Positions 18,908-28,096 of a stretch of DNA of 64,000 bases are shown piece after piece; position 1 is the stretch's first letter, and every line of letters begins with the position of its first letter. The position numbers and the translations under genes are program-made. Source of the stretch: Ideonella margarita (GTDB taxonomy: Bacteria > Pseudomonadota > Gammaproteobacteria > Burkholderiales > Burkholderiaceae_C). The stretch lies in contig NZ_JBBUTI010000007.1 in NCBI RefSeq assembly GCF_038066635.1, forward strand, positions 62,001 through 126,000, given 5' to 3'. The notes under the pieces were generated by a model. That model did not search any database and was not told the origin of the DNA. It was given only the letters and a program-made list of their open reading frames with translations.

Positions 18908-20854
18908 ATGCGCAAGCCTTTGCAAGCAGCCATTGCACGCTCACTCCACGGCTCTTCGCGGCCCGGTGGTGTGCGCAGCAAGCCGTTTGTGGCGGTTGCC
19001 TTGTTGGCTTCGTTGGTGTTGTCGACTGCGGTGGGCGGATGTGCCTTCTCGCCCGATGGCGGCGCGACTGCGCAGCCTGCCACCCTGTCGCCCGCTGAAG
19101 CACACACCGATTCCCGTACGGCGGTAGCGCCCGAAGCCGCCTCCGGCTTCCAGGCGCGCAAGCTCAGCCACCACACCCGATTCGCCGTGGCCGCTGCCAA
19201 CCCGCTGGCGGCGGAGGCCGGCGCGCGCATGCTGCGCGAAGGCGGCTCGGCGCTGGACGCTGTGGTGGCCGTGCAGGCCGTGCTGGGGCTGGTGGAGCCG
19301 CAATCCAGTGGCATTGGCGGCGGCGCCTTTCTGCTGCATTGGGCTGGCAGCGACGTGGTGGCCTGGGACGGCCGGGAAACCGCGCCCGCCGCGGCCAGCC
19401 CGCGCCAGTTCCTGCAGCCCAACGGCCGGCCGATGAGCCTGGCCCAGGCCGTGCCGGGGGGCTTGTCGGTAGGCGTGCCGGGGGTGCTGGCCATGTTGCA
19501 GGCGGCGCACCGTGAGCACGGCGTGTTGCCCTGGGCCCGGCTGTTCGTGCCGGCCATCGAACTGGCCGAGCAGGGCTTTGCCGTGAGCCCGCGGCTGCAT
19601 GCCCTGCTGGTTGATGTGACCGGGCTTCAGGCTGACAAGCAGGCCCGCGACCTGTTCTTTCGACCAATGGGCAACGGGAACTGGCGCCCCCTGGCCGTTG
19701 GTGAGCGCCTGCGCAACCCCGCATATGCCGCGGTGCTGCGCCGTGTGGCCCAAGAAGGGGCGGCGGCGTTCTACACCGGCCCGGTAGCCCGGGATGTGGT
19801 GCAGCGCGTTCGCACCGACCCTCGCCAGCCTGGAGCGCTGAGTGAAGCCGACTTGTCGGCCTACCAACCCAGGCGCCGGCAGGCTCTGTGCAACGAGGTG
19901 GCGCAGTGGCGCGTGTGCGGCATGCCGCCGCCCTCATCCGGCCACCTGGCCGTGATGCAGCTGGGCGGCTTGCTCGGTGCACTGCAAGGCACCGACTGGC
20001 CCCGCGGTGCAGCCCCGCTGCCCGATGAAGAGCTGGCCTTGCACCACTATCTGGAAGCGTCTCGGCTGGCCTTTGCCGACCGGGCGATGCATGTGGGCGA
20101 CCCCGACTTCGTGGTACCACCCGCAGGGGGCTGGCTCAGCCTGCTCGACCCAAGCTACCTGCAGCAGCGCGCCCGCCTGATCGGCCCGCGCAGCATGGGC
20201 ACGGCCAAGGCGGGGCAGCCTAGCGGTGTGCCGCTCGCCTGGGGGCAGGGCAGCGAGCAGCCCGAGCACGGCACCAGCCACATCAGCATCGTCGATGAGC
20301 AGGGCCGTGCGCTGGCCATGACCACCACCATCGAGGCCGGCTTTGGCGCGCGCTTGATGAGCGACGGCGGCACCGGACTGCCGGGTGGTTTCCTGCTGAA
20401 CAACCAGCTGACCGACTTCAACTTCGAGCCCGCTGACGCGCAGGGTCGGCCGGTGGCCAACCGCCTGGAGCCCGGCAAGCGCCCTCGGTCGAGCATGAGC
20501 CCGACCCTGGTGTTCGATCGGGCCAGCGGCGCGCTGCGCATGAGCCTGGGCTCCCCCGGCGGCGCGGCCATCATCCACTTCACTGCCAAGACGCTGCTGG
20601 CCATGACCAGCGGCGGGCTGGACCCTCAAGCGGCCATCGACCTGCCCAACGTCGGCAGCTTCAACGGGCCGGTGTCGGTGCTGGAGCAGGGGCGGTTTTC
20701 GCCAGAGGTCATCGCGGCGCTTAAGGCCCGCGGCCATGTGGTGGTGCTCGATGAGCTGACCAGCGGCATCCAGGCCCTGCAGGCCGATACGCGGCAAGGT
20801 GGCTGGCTGGGTGGGGCTGATCCGCGGCGCGAAGGCACCGTGGTGGGGGACTGA
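18908..20854 (+). CDS. ggt: Gamma-glutamyltransferase, predicted lipoprotein
   Basis: This 648-residue N-terminal-nucleophile hydrolase cleaves gamma-glutamyl bonds such as that in glutathione. The catalytic threonine after autocleavage should be Thr456 in GTSHISIVD. GSALDAVVAVQAVLGLVEPQSSGIGGGAF is the large-subunit signature, and GFGARLMSDGGTGLPGGFLLNNQL and KRPRSSMSPTLVF follow in the small subunit. An N-terminal hydrophobic stretch (about 27-44) ends in VGGC, a lipobox with Cys45, so the enzyme is probably membrane-anchored on the periplasmic side rather than soluble. The sequence from 45 to 90 is a low-complexity spacer. Confidence 0.93.
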   Translation: MRKPLQAAIARSLHGSSRPGGVRSKPFVAVALLASLVLSTAVGGCAFSPDGGATAQPATLSPAEAHTDSRTAVAPEAASGFQARKLSHHTRFAVAAANPLAAEAGARMLREGGSALDAVVAVQAVLGLVEPQSSGIGGGAFLLHWAGSDVVAWDGRETAPAAASPRQFLQPNGRPMSLAQAVPGGLSVGVPGVLAMLQAAHREHGVLPWARLFVPAIELAEQGFAVSPRLHALLVDVTGLQADKQARDLFFRPMGNGNWRPLAVGERLRNPAYAAVLRRVAQEGAAAFYTGPVARDVVQRVRTDPRQPGALSEADLSAYQPRRRQALCNEVAQWRVCGMPPPSSGHLAVMQLGGLLGALQGTDWPRGAAPLPDEELALHHYLEASRLAFADRAMHVGDPDFVVPPAGGWLSLLDPSYLQQRARLIGPRSMGTAKAGQPSGVPLAWGQGSEQPEHGTSHISIVDEQGRALAMTTTIEAGFGARLMSDGGTGLPGGFLLNNQLTDFNFEPADAQGRPVANRLEPGKRPRSSMSPTLVFDRASGALRMSLGSPGGAAIIHFTAKTLLAMTSGGLDPQAAIDLPNVGSFNGPVSVLEQGRFSPEVIAALKARGHVVVLDELTSGIQALQADTRQGGWLGGADPRREGTVVGD

Positions 20855-20922
20855 GGCGCCGAGCCGCCTTGGACCAAGCCAGCACCGAGGGAAAGTCTGG
20901 AGGGCCGCAGCCCCGGTTGGCC

Positions 20923-20970
20923 TTGCGCCGGGGTGTGGTGACTTCTATGATTGACCGACCGGTCGGTTAA
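20923..20970 (+). promoter_or_regulatory. paa promoter with PaaR-type operator
   Basis: A -35 TTGCGC (20923-20928) and -10 TATGAT (20946-20951) are 17 bases apart, giving a start near 20958. The palindrome ACCGACCGGTCGGT (20954-20967) is perfect over 14 bases and extends imperfectly over 20951-20970. It has the form of TetR-family PaaR operators in betaproteobacteria and would cover the transcription start, as expected of a repressor site relieved by phenylacetyl-CoA. The rest of the 220-base gap holds no gene. Confidence 0.75.
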
Positions 20971-21074
20971 ATAACTCGCCTGAGCACACTCAGCGTGTTG
21001 TTGCCCGGTGGGGCCTGTGCGTTCAGGCCTGCCGCACAGGGCGCCGAGCCGGCCCAATCCCCCGAGGAGTTCCC

Positions 21075-21869
21075 ATGTCCGAGCCCCTGGTACTGGTTCA
21101 CAACGATGGCGCTGTGCGCACCATCACCCTGAACCGGCCCGCCGCCCTGAACAGTTTCACCTCGCAGATGCACGCCGAGTTGCGTGCCGCGCTGGACGAA
21201 GCCGCCGCCGACACGCAGTGCCGCGCCGTGATCATCACCGGCGCTGGCCGGGGCTTCTGCGCCGGGCAAGACTTGAACGACAGCGGCATGCTGCCGGGCC
21301 CTGACGGCCGTGTCGACATCGGCGCCGTGATCGACGCCAACTACCGGCCGCTGGCCTTGAAGATCCGCGCGATGCCCGTGCCCGTGATCGCCGCCGTCAA
21401 TGGCGTGGCGGCGGGGGCTGGCGCCAACTTCGCGCTGGGCTGCGACATGGTGGTAGCGGCGCGCTCGGCCAGCTTCATCCAGGCTTTCTCCAAGATCGGC
21501 TTGATTCCTGATTGCGGCGGCACCTGGCTGCTGCCGCGCCTGGTGGGCCGTGCCACGGCACTGGGCTTGGCCCTGACGGGCGACAAGCTGCCCGCCGAGC
21601 AAGCCCATCGGCTGGGTTTGATCTGGCAGGTGGTGGATGACACTGAGCTGCAGACCGAAGCCCGCGCCCTGGCGCAGCGCCTGGCGTCGATGCCGGTGAA
21701 GGCGCTGGCCGCCACGCGCCGTGCGCTGGACGCAGCCGCGCAGATGAGCATGGAGGACGCGCTCTCGCTGGAGGCCCGGATGCAGCGGGAACTGGGCCAC
21801 GCGGCGGACTTCGGCGAGGGCGTGGCCGCTTTCCAGCAGAAGCGCAGCCCGAGCTTCACCGACCGCTGA
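21075..21869 (+). CDS. paaG: 2-(1,2-epoxy-1,2-dihydrophenyl)acetyl-CoA isomerase PaaG
   Basis: This 264-residue crotonase-fold enzyme isomerises the ring-epoxide of phenylacetyl-CoA to an oxepin in aerobic phenylacetate degradation. The fold signatures are GAGRGFCAGQDL (residues 57-68) and NGVAAGAGANFALGCDMVVAA (oxyanion hole). The IGLIPDCGGTWLLPRL block carries Asp146, matching the catalytic aspartate of E. coli PaaG. GAGGAG six bases before the ATG supports the start. It is the first gene behind the PaaR operator and is followed by paaI and paaK. Confidence 0.93.
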   Translation: MSEPLVLVHNDGAVRTITLNRPAALNSFTSQMHAELRAALDEAAADTQCRAVIITGAGRGFCAGQDLNDSGMLPGPDGRVDIGAVIDANYRPLALKIRAMPVPVIAAVNGVAAGAGANFALGCDMVVAARSASFIQAFSKIGLIPDCGGTWLLPRLVGRATALGLALTGDKLPAEQAHRLGLIWQVVDDTELQTEARALAQRLASMPVKALAATRRALDAAAQMSMEDALSLEARMQRELGHAADFGEGVAAFQQKRSPSFTDR

Positions 21870-21879
21870 GGCGCCACGC

Positions 21880-22344
21880 ATGACCGATGCGCAGCAACCC
21901 ACCGCAGGCTCCCAGGCCCTGGCCGAAGCCGTGCGCGACCACATGTGGGCCGCCGACACCGCCACCCGCACCCTGGGCATGCAGATCACCCACATCGGGC
22001 CCGGCAGCGCCGCGCTGTGCATGACGGTGCGTGCTGACATGCTCAACGGCCACGCCACCTGCCACGGCGGCTTCATCGCCACGCTGGCGGATTCGGCTTT
22101 TGCCTTCGCCTGCAACAGCTACAACGAAGTGACGGTGGCCTCCGGTTTCAGCATCGACCTGGTGGCGCCCGCCCGAGAAGGCGATGTGCTGACCGCCACG
22201 GCGAGTGAGCTCAACAAGGCTGGCCGTACCGGTGTGTACGACATCGACGTGCGCAACCAGCGCAATGAACGCATAGCCGCCTTCCGCGGCCGCTCCTACA
22301 CCTTGAAGGGCAAGCCTGTGCTGCCCGAGCCTGTGAGGCCCTGA
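21880..22344 (+). CDS. paaI: Hydroxyphenylacetyl-CoA thioesterase PaaI
   Basis: This 154-residue hotdog thioesterase hydrolyses stalled or unwanted ring-hydroxylated phenylacetyl-CoA intermediates and releases CoA. The motif NGHATCHGGFIATLADSAFAFACNSYN is diagnostic of PaaI and contains the catalytic aspartate in LADSAFA. It starts 10 bases after paaG and ends 3 bases before paaK, so the three are one operon. Confidence 0.94.
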   Translation: MTDAQQPTAGSQALAEAVRDHMWAADTATRTLGMQITHIGPGSAALCMTVRADMLNGHATCHGGFIATLADSAFAFACNSYNEVTVASGFSIDLVAPAREGDVLTATASELNKAGRTGVYDIDVRNQRNERIAAFRGRSYTLKGKPVLPEPVRP

Positions 22345-22347
22345 CCC

Positions 22348-23655
<1,308 letters not shown>

Positions 23656-23685
23656 AGCGCCCGGCCTTCGCGACAATCAGCCCCC

Positions 23686-24357
23686 ATGGCACGACCTCGA
23701 TCTTCGGGTTACGACGACCAGCGTGAGCTGATCCTGCGGCATGCGGCCGCCTTGTTTGCCACCCAGGGCTATGTGGCCACCTCGATGAACGAGGTGGCGG
23801 CGGCGTGCGGGGTGTCGAAGGCGGCGCTCTACCACTACGTGCGCGACAAGCGCGAGCTGCTGGAGAGCGTGTGCCAGGCTCATGTGCTGCGCCTGCAGGG
23901 CGTGGTGGCGGAGGTGCTGGGTCAGGGCCTGGCGCCCGAGGTTCAGCTGCGTGAGCTCATCGTGCGCTTCGTTCAGGAATACGCCAGCGCCCAGAACGAG
24001 CACCGCGTGCTGACCAAGGAGGTCAAGCTGCTGGAGCCCGAGCAGGCCGAACGCGTGCTGGCCGTGCAACGCGCCGTGGTGGCTGATTTCGCACTGGCCG
24101 TGGCCCAGGTGCGTCCGGCGCTGCAAGCGGCCGAACTGCACACGCCGTTGACGATGCTGCTGTTCGGGATGATCAACTGGCTGTTCACCTGGTTCAGACC
24201 CGGGCAGCCGCTGACCCACGCCGAGATGGCCCCCATCGTGGCCGATCTGTTTTTTGGTGGTCTGGCCGGTGTCACCGTGCCGGCCACGTCCTCACCTGAA
24301 TCCCAACCGGTGCGCCCCCGGACGCGCCAGCCCCGCAAGAAGGAGACAACGTCGTGA
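23686..24357 (+). CDS. paaR: TetR-family regulator, PaaR
   Basis: This 223-residue TetR-type repressor has an N-terminal helix-turn-helix at about residues 12-55 (RELILRHAAALFATQGYVATSMNEVAAACGVSKAALYHYVRDKRELL). Its position in a paa operon behind a perfect 14-bp palindrome argues that it is PaaR, which in Burkholderiales represses paa genes and responds to phenylacetyl-CoA. Since it is downstream in the same unit it should be autoregulated. Its GTGA overlap with the next gene indicates that the binding-protein gene is translated with it. Confidence 0.85.
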   Translation: MARPRSSGYDDQRELILRHAAALFATQGYVATSMNEVAAACGVSKAALYHYVRDKRELLESVCQAHVLRLQGVVAEVLGQGLAPEVQLRELIVRFVQEYASAQNEHRVLTKEVKLLEPEQAERVLAVQRAVVADFALAVAQVRPALQAAELHTPLTMLLFGMINWLFTWFRPGQPLTHAEMAPIVADLFFGGLAGVTVPATSSPESQPVRPRTRQPRKKETTS

Positions 24358-25511
24358 TCACCAAGACCCGATTCATTCGCACCGCCTGTGCCCTGGCTTC
24401 CGTCATGGCCGCCGGCCTGGCTCACGCCGACATCACCGTGGGCGTGACCGTGTCAGCCACCGGCCCGGCGGCCTCGCTCGGCATCCCCGAGAAGAACACC
24501 ATCGCGCTGATGCCGCAGACCATCGCGGGTCAGAAGGTGAACTACATCGTGCTGGACGATGCATCCGACACCACCAAGGCGGTTGGCAACACCCGTCGCC
24601 TGATCACCGAAGACAAGGTCGACATCGTGCTGGGCTCGACGACCACGCCGAACTCGCTGGCCATGATCGACGTGGTGGCTGAGTCGCAGACGCCGATGAT
24701 CTCGATGGCCGCGTCAGCGCGCATCGTCGAGCCGGTGGATGCCAAGAAGCGCTGGGTCTTCAAGACGCCGCAGAACGACATCATGATGTCGCTGGCGATT
24801 GCCAGCCACATGGCCGACAGCGGGATCAAGACGGTGGCGTTCATCGGCTTTGCCGATGCCTACGGCGAAGGCTGGTTCCAGGAATTCAGCAAGGCAGCCG
24901 GACTGAAGGGCCTGCAGGTGGTGGCGAACGAGCGCTACAACCGCAACGACACCTCGGTGACGGCGCAGGTGCTGAAGCTGGTGGGCGCCAAGGCCGACGC
25001 GGTGCTGATCGCCGGCTCGGGCACGCCAGCCGCCTTGCCGCAGGCAGGCCTGGTGGAGCGGGGCTATGCCGGCAAGGTCTATCAAACCCACGGCGTGGCC
25101 AACAACGACTTCCTGCGTGTGGGTGGCAAGAACGTCGAGGGCACCTTCCTGCCGTCCGGCCCGGTGCTGGTGGCTGAACAATTGCCAGCCAGCCACCCGC
25201 TGAAGAAGAGTGCCACCGATTACGTGGTTCGCTATGAAGCGGCTCATGGCAAGGGCTCGGTGTCTACCTTCGGCGCTCACGCCTGGGACGCCGGCCTGTT
25301 GATGGCAGCAGCCGTGCCCGTGGCGCTGAAGAAGGCGCAGCCCGGCACGCCGGCCTTCCGCGTGGCCCTGCGTGACGCGCTGGAGCAGATCAAGGAACTG
25401 CCGGGTGCGCATGGCATCTTCAACATGTCGCCTGGCGACCACCTGGGCCTGGATCAGCGCGCCCGCGTGATGGTGAAGATCGACAAGGGCGCCTGGAAGT
25501 ACCAGCCCTGA
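24354..25511 (+). CDS. LivK-type ABC transporter substrate-binding protein
   Basis: This 385-residue periplasmic binding protein is of the branched-chain amino acid / aromatic acid type (Peripla_BP_6). A signal peptide (residues 1-24, ending AHA before DITVGV) is followed by SATGPAASLGIPEKN, LDDASDTTKAVGNTRRLI and the AFIGFADAYGEGW segment. It starts at a GTG overlapping the paaR stop, with GGAG eight bases upstream. Co-transcription with paa genes suggests uptake of phenylacetate or a related aromatic acid. No permease or ATPase genes accompany it here, so the rest of the transporter must be encoded elsewhere. Confidence 0.92.
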   Translation: MITKTRFIRTACALASVMAAGLAHADITVGVTVSATGPAASLGIPEKNTIALMPQTIAGQKVNYIVLDDASDTTKAVGNTRRLITEDKVDIVLGSTTTPNSLAMIDVVAESQTPMISMAASARIVEPVDAKKRWVFKTPQNDIMMSLAIASHMADSGIKTVAFIGFADAYGEGWFQEFSKAAGLKGLQVVANERYNRNDTSVTAQVLKLVGAKADAVLIAGSGTPAALPQAGLVERGYAGKVYQTHGVANNDFLRVGGKNVEGTFLPSGPVLVAEQLPASHPLKKSATDYVVRYEAAHGKGSVSTFGAHAWDAGLLMAAAVPVALKKAQPGTPAFRVALRDALEQIKELPGAHGIFNMSPGDHLGLDQRARVMVKIDKGAWKYQP

Positions 25512-25670
25512 GTCTTGCCGGCTCAGCCGGTTAGGGGGGCACATATCCCCCCCATTTGAAGCAGGCGCCGGGAGGCGGCTTGTTTTAGTATTTGAGCAGC
25601 GCATATCGTTACACCTTGCCGTAGCAAGCGAGGTGTGACGGTGCTGTCTCAACTACCCGGCTGACACTCC
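25512..25670 (+). other. 159-base gap with three hairpins upstream of the sulfotransferase gene
   Basis: This stretch holds GCCGG-type and GGGGGG/CCCCCC inverted repeats just after the binding-protein stop (about 25516-25553), which could end the paa transcript. A third repeat, ACACCTTGC / GCAAGCGAGGTGT (25611-25636), falls in the presumed leader of the next gene. A weak promoter-like pair (TTGTTT, then CATATC 16 bases later, about 25580-25607) is visible. No coding sequence is supported. Confidence 0.35.
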
Positions 25671-26831
25671 ATGAAAAAGCGCCTCATCGCTCACATCGGT
25701 ACGCACAAGACCGGGTCCACGTCGATCCAGAAGGCCCTGTATGAATCGCGCGCCCAATTGCGTGCTGCAGGGGTCTTGTTTCCGAGCACGGATCGCGGCC
25801 CCCGGCCGTCGAAGCACCACTCGGTGAACACCGCCGCCAAGGGCCGAGATGCCGCGCTGGCCGATGCCGAATACAAGGCGTTGATGGACGAGTTCAACGC
25901 CAGCGGCTGCTCGACGATGATCGTCAGCGCCGAGGGCTTGTCGGCCCCCAACCCGGCGGTGCCCGAGTTCTTCAAGCGCTTCGCCGATGACTTCGACATC
26001 GAGGTGATCTGCTACCTGCGCCGGCAAGACTTGTTCGTCGAATCGCTCTACAACCAGATGCTGCGCGACCCGGAGGCCGGTGAGCAGCGCACCATCAGCC
26101 AGTTCTGGCGCGACGAGCGCATCAGCGCCCGCCTGAACTACCACCAGACCCTGATCAACTGGCGCAACATTCCGGCCAAGGTGCGCGCCCTCGACTTTGC
26201 GCGCGAGGTCAAGCAGCACGGCCTGCTGAACAGCTTCCTGCAAGCCGCCCAGTTGCAGGGTGTGGGCGTGCTGCCGGAGAAGATGGCCAACAAGTCGCCC
26301 GACATGAACCTGGTGCTGCTGCTGCGTGACCTGCATGTGGCGGGCATCGGCCACAACCACAAGCGGCTGATCCGGGCTGCCAAGGCACTGGAAGAAGAAG
26401 CGGGCTACAAGCTGGTCAAGCACACCTTGGGCAGCGTCGACCGCGCGCTGCTCTTGCAGCAGTTCCAGGGCATCAATGCCGACCTTCGCAACGACTTCGG
26501 CATTGAATTCGCAGCTGACATGCCTGCCGAGCCCGAGACTGCGCTCGAGCGCCCCCAACCCGGCTACGTGCTGAAGTTGCTGGCTGCGATGGCTGCGCGA
26601 CGTGACAAGCGCGATGACGACGACACGGACGCCGAGGCCGTGCTGGATCCTGCGCAGCAGGCCGCCGCCGAGGCGGAGAAGCAGCGCATGAAGGAGATCC
26701 GGTTGCAGCGCCGGGCTGACAAGACGGAGCGCCGCACCGAGAAAAACGGGCAGCGCTCAGAGAAGGCCGAGCGCAAGGCGGCCAGGCTGAACGGACATGG
26801 CAAAGCGGCAGACACGGCCCAAGCTGGTTGA
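25671..26831 (+). CDS. Sulfotransferase-like protein with charged C-terminal tail (paralogue 1)
   Basis: This 386-residue protein resembles PAPS-dependent sulfotransferases. HIGTHKTGSTSIQ (residues 8-20) fits the 5'-phosphosulfate loop, and EVICYLRRQDLFVESLYNQML (111-131, Arg117/118 and Ser125) fits the 3'-phosphate site. It has no signal peptide or membrane span. Residues about 305-386 are a highly charged Lys/Arg/Glu tail (KTERRTEK, EKAERKAARL) absent from the paralogue at 26988-27989. The neighbours are a second sulfotransferase-like gene facing it and a galactofuranose gene set, so transfer of sulfate to a surface glycan is the likely role. The acceptor is unknown, and another nucleotide-dependent transferase role cannot be excluded. 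Confidence 0.72.
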   Translation: MKKRLIAHIGTHKTGSTSIQKALYESRAQLRAAGVLFPSTDRGPRPSKHHSVNTAAKGRDAALADAEYKALMDEFNASGCSTMIVSAEGLSAPNPAVPEFFKRFADDFDIEVICYLRRQDLFVESLYNQMLRDPEAGEQRTISQFWRDERISARLNYHQTLINWRNIPAKVRALDFAREVKQHGLLNSFLQAAQLQGVGVLPEKMANKSPDMNLVLLLRDLHVAGIGHNHKRLIRAAKALEEEAGYKLVKHTLGSVDRALLLQQFQGINADLRNDFGIEFAADMPAEPETALERPQPGYVLKLLAAMAARRDKRDDDDTDAEAVLDPAQQAAAEAEKQRMKEIRLQRRADKTERRTEKNGQRSEKAERKAARLNGHGKAADTAQAG

Positions 26832-26987
26832 GCGATGCGTTGAGCGGCAGTCGATTTGACGATGGCCGGCGGCTACGGGGCCGTCGACCTCACCAGGCAA
26901 GCAGCAAGCAGGCGACTGGCGCGTCAGGATCCGACAGTTTCAGGGGCCGACAGCCTCAGGTGCCTGATCAGTCCGCTTGGCACTGCT

Positions 26988-27989
26988 TCAGGCCCGCTTC
27001 CTGAATCCGTCGTCCGCGCCGCCGGCCTGGCCGTCAGCACCTTGCTTGCCACCCAACGTCGCGCTGCCAAGCAAGTTGAGCAGGTAGTCCAGGTCGGGGC
27101 CCAGCACGGGTGCCTCGTCCTCTTCCGGCAGACGGGAATCAAATTGCACACCGAAATCGGCGGCCAGACGGGCGTTGCTGTCCGCACAGTCGGCCAGCAG
27201 GGCGGCCCGTGCGCGCTGGCCCAGCAACAGCTTCAAAGGCTTGAGCGCGCTTTTTTCGGCCAGGCGCTGCCCAGCGCGCAGCACGGCCTTTTCGTTGTAA
27301 TCCAGGCCCGCCTTGTTCATCGCCATCATGGCCAGAATGACGCGCATGTCCGGCGAGGTGTTGGCCTGGGTGTCCACCAGGCGCACAGATTCGATGTTGG
27401 CTGCGCGGGTGAAGGAGTCCATCAAGGAGCCCCGCTTGACCTCGGCGGCAAAGTCCAGCGCCGTGACCTTCGCCGGCAGGTCGCGCCACCAGCAAAGAAT
27501 GCCGTGGTAATCCAGCCGCGACCGGGTACGCTCGCTGTTGGTGTATTCGATGATGTCCTGGCTCAGTTCACGCTCAGCGCGCTTGACGACCTGGTTGAAG
27601 AACGATTCAACGAAGATGTCCTGGCGGCGCAGATAGCAAACCACCTCCAGCGCGTAGGTCTCTGCCAGCGGCTTGAAGAACTCGGCGCAATTCGGGTTGG
27701 GGCCGGACAGGCCCTCTTCACTGACGATCATCGTCGTGGCGCCGGAGGCTTCAAATTCCTCGATCAGCGCCGTGCGTTCGCGCTCCACCGCCTGAGGCCG
27801 GCCGCGGCGAGCCACCGCAGACAACTCGCCGTGCTTGCGCAGGCTGAGCCGGTCGCCACGGTCGCGGTCGGTGCGGGGGTACAGAATGCCGGCAGCCGAC
27901 AGGTCAGCCCGTTGCTCATACAGCGCGCGCTGGATCGATGTGGTGCCTGTCTTGTGGGTGCCGATGTGGACGACGATGCGTTTTTTCAT
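26988..27989 (-). CDS. Sulfotransferase-like protein (paralogue 2, convergent)
   Basis: This 333-residue protein is clearly paralogous to the previous gene. It opens MKKRIVVHIGTHKTGTTSIQRALYEQRADLSAAGILYPRTDRD against MKKRLIAHIGTHKTGSTSIQ in the other copy, and shares EVVCYLRRQDIFVESFFNQ, LDFAAEVKRGSLMDSF and SPDM. Both phosphosulfate-binding motifs are kept. It lacks the charged tail; instead it ends in a Gly-rich segment (GGKQGADGQAGG). I chose the ATG at 27989 because MKKR begins there as in the paralogue. It faces paralogue 1 across 156 bases and is divergent from the glycosidase-like gene (107 bases between starts). Confidence 0.72.
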   Translation of the reverse strand: MKKRIVVHIGTHKTGTTSIQRALYEQRADLSAAGILYPRTDRDRGDRLSLRKHGELSAVARRGRPQAVERERTALIEEFEASGATTMIVSEEGLSGPNPNCAEFFKPLAETYALEVVCYLRRQDIFVESFFNQVVKRAERELSQDIIEYTNSERTRSRLDYHGILCWWRDLPAKVTALDFAAEVKRGSLMDSFTRAANIESVRLVDTQANTSPDMRVILAMMAMNKAGLDYNEKAVLRAGQRLAEKSALKPLKLLLGQRARAALLADCADSNARLAADFGVQFDSRLPEEDEAPVLGPDLDYLLNLLGSATLGGKQGADGQAGGADDGFRKRA

Positions 27990-28096
27990 GCGATGGGGTG
28001 GCAGTCCGGCAGGGCCGGATGGCGTTTGCGTCGAAGGTTCAGTGGGTTCGCGCCGAATGCCTGGTTGCACGTCGGCATAACTTTGGGAGAACGTTT

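Noticed and set aside
25533..25553. GGGGGG...CCCCCC inverted repeat as a transcription factor site
   Set aside because: It lies directly after a stop codon and fits a transcript end better; no evidence links it to a regulator.
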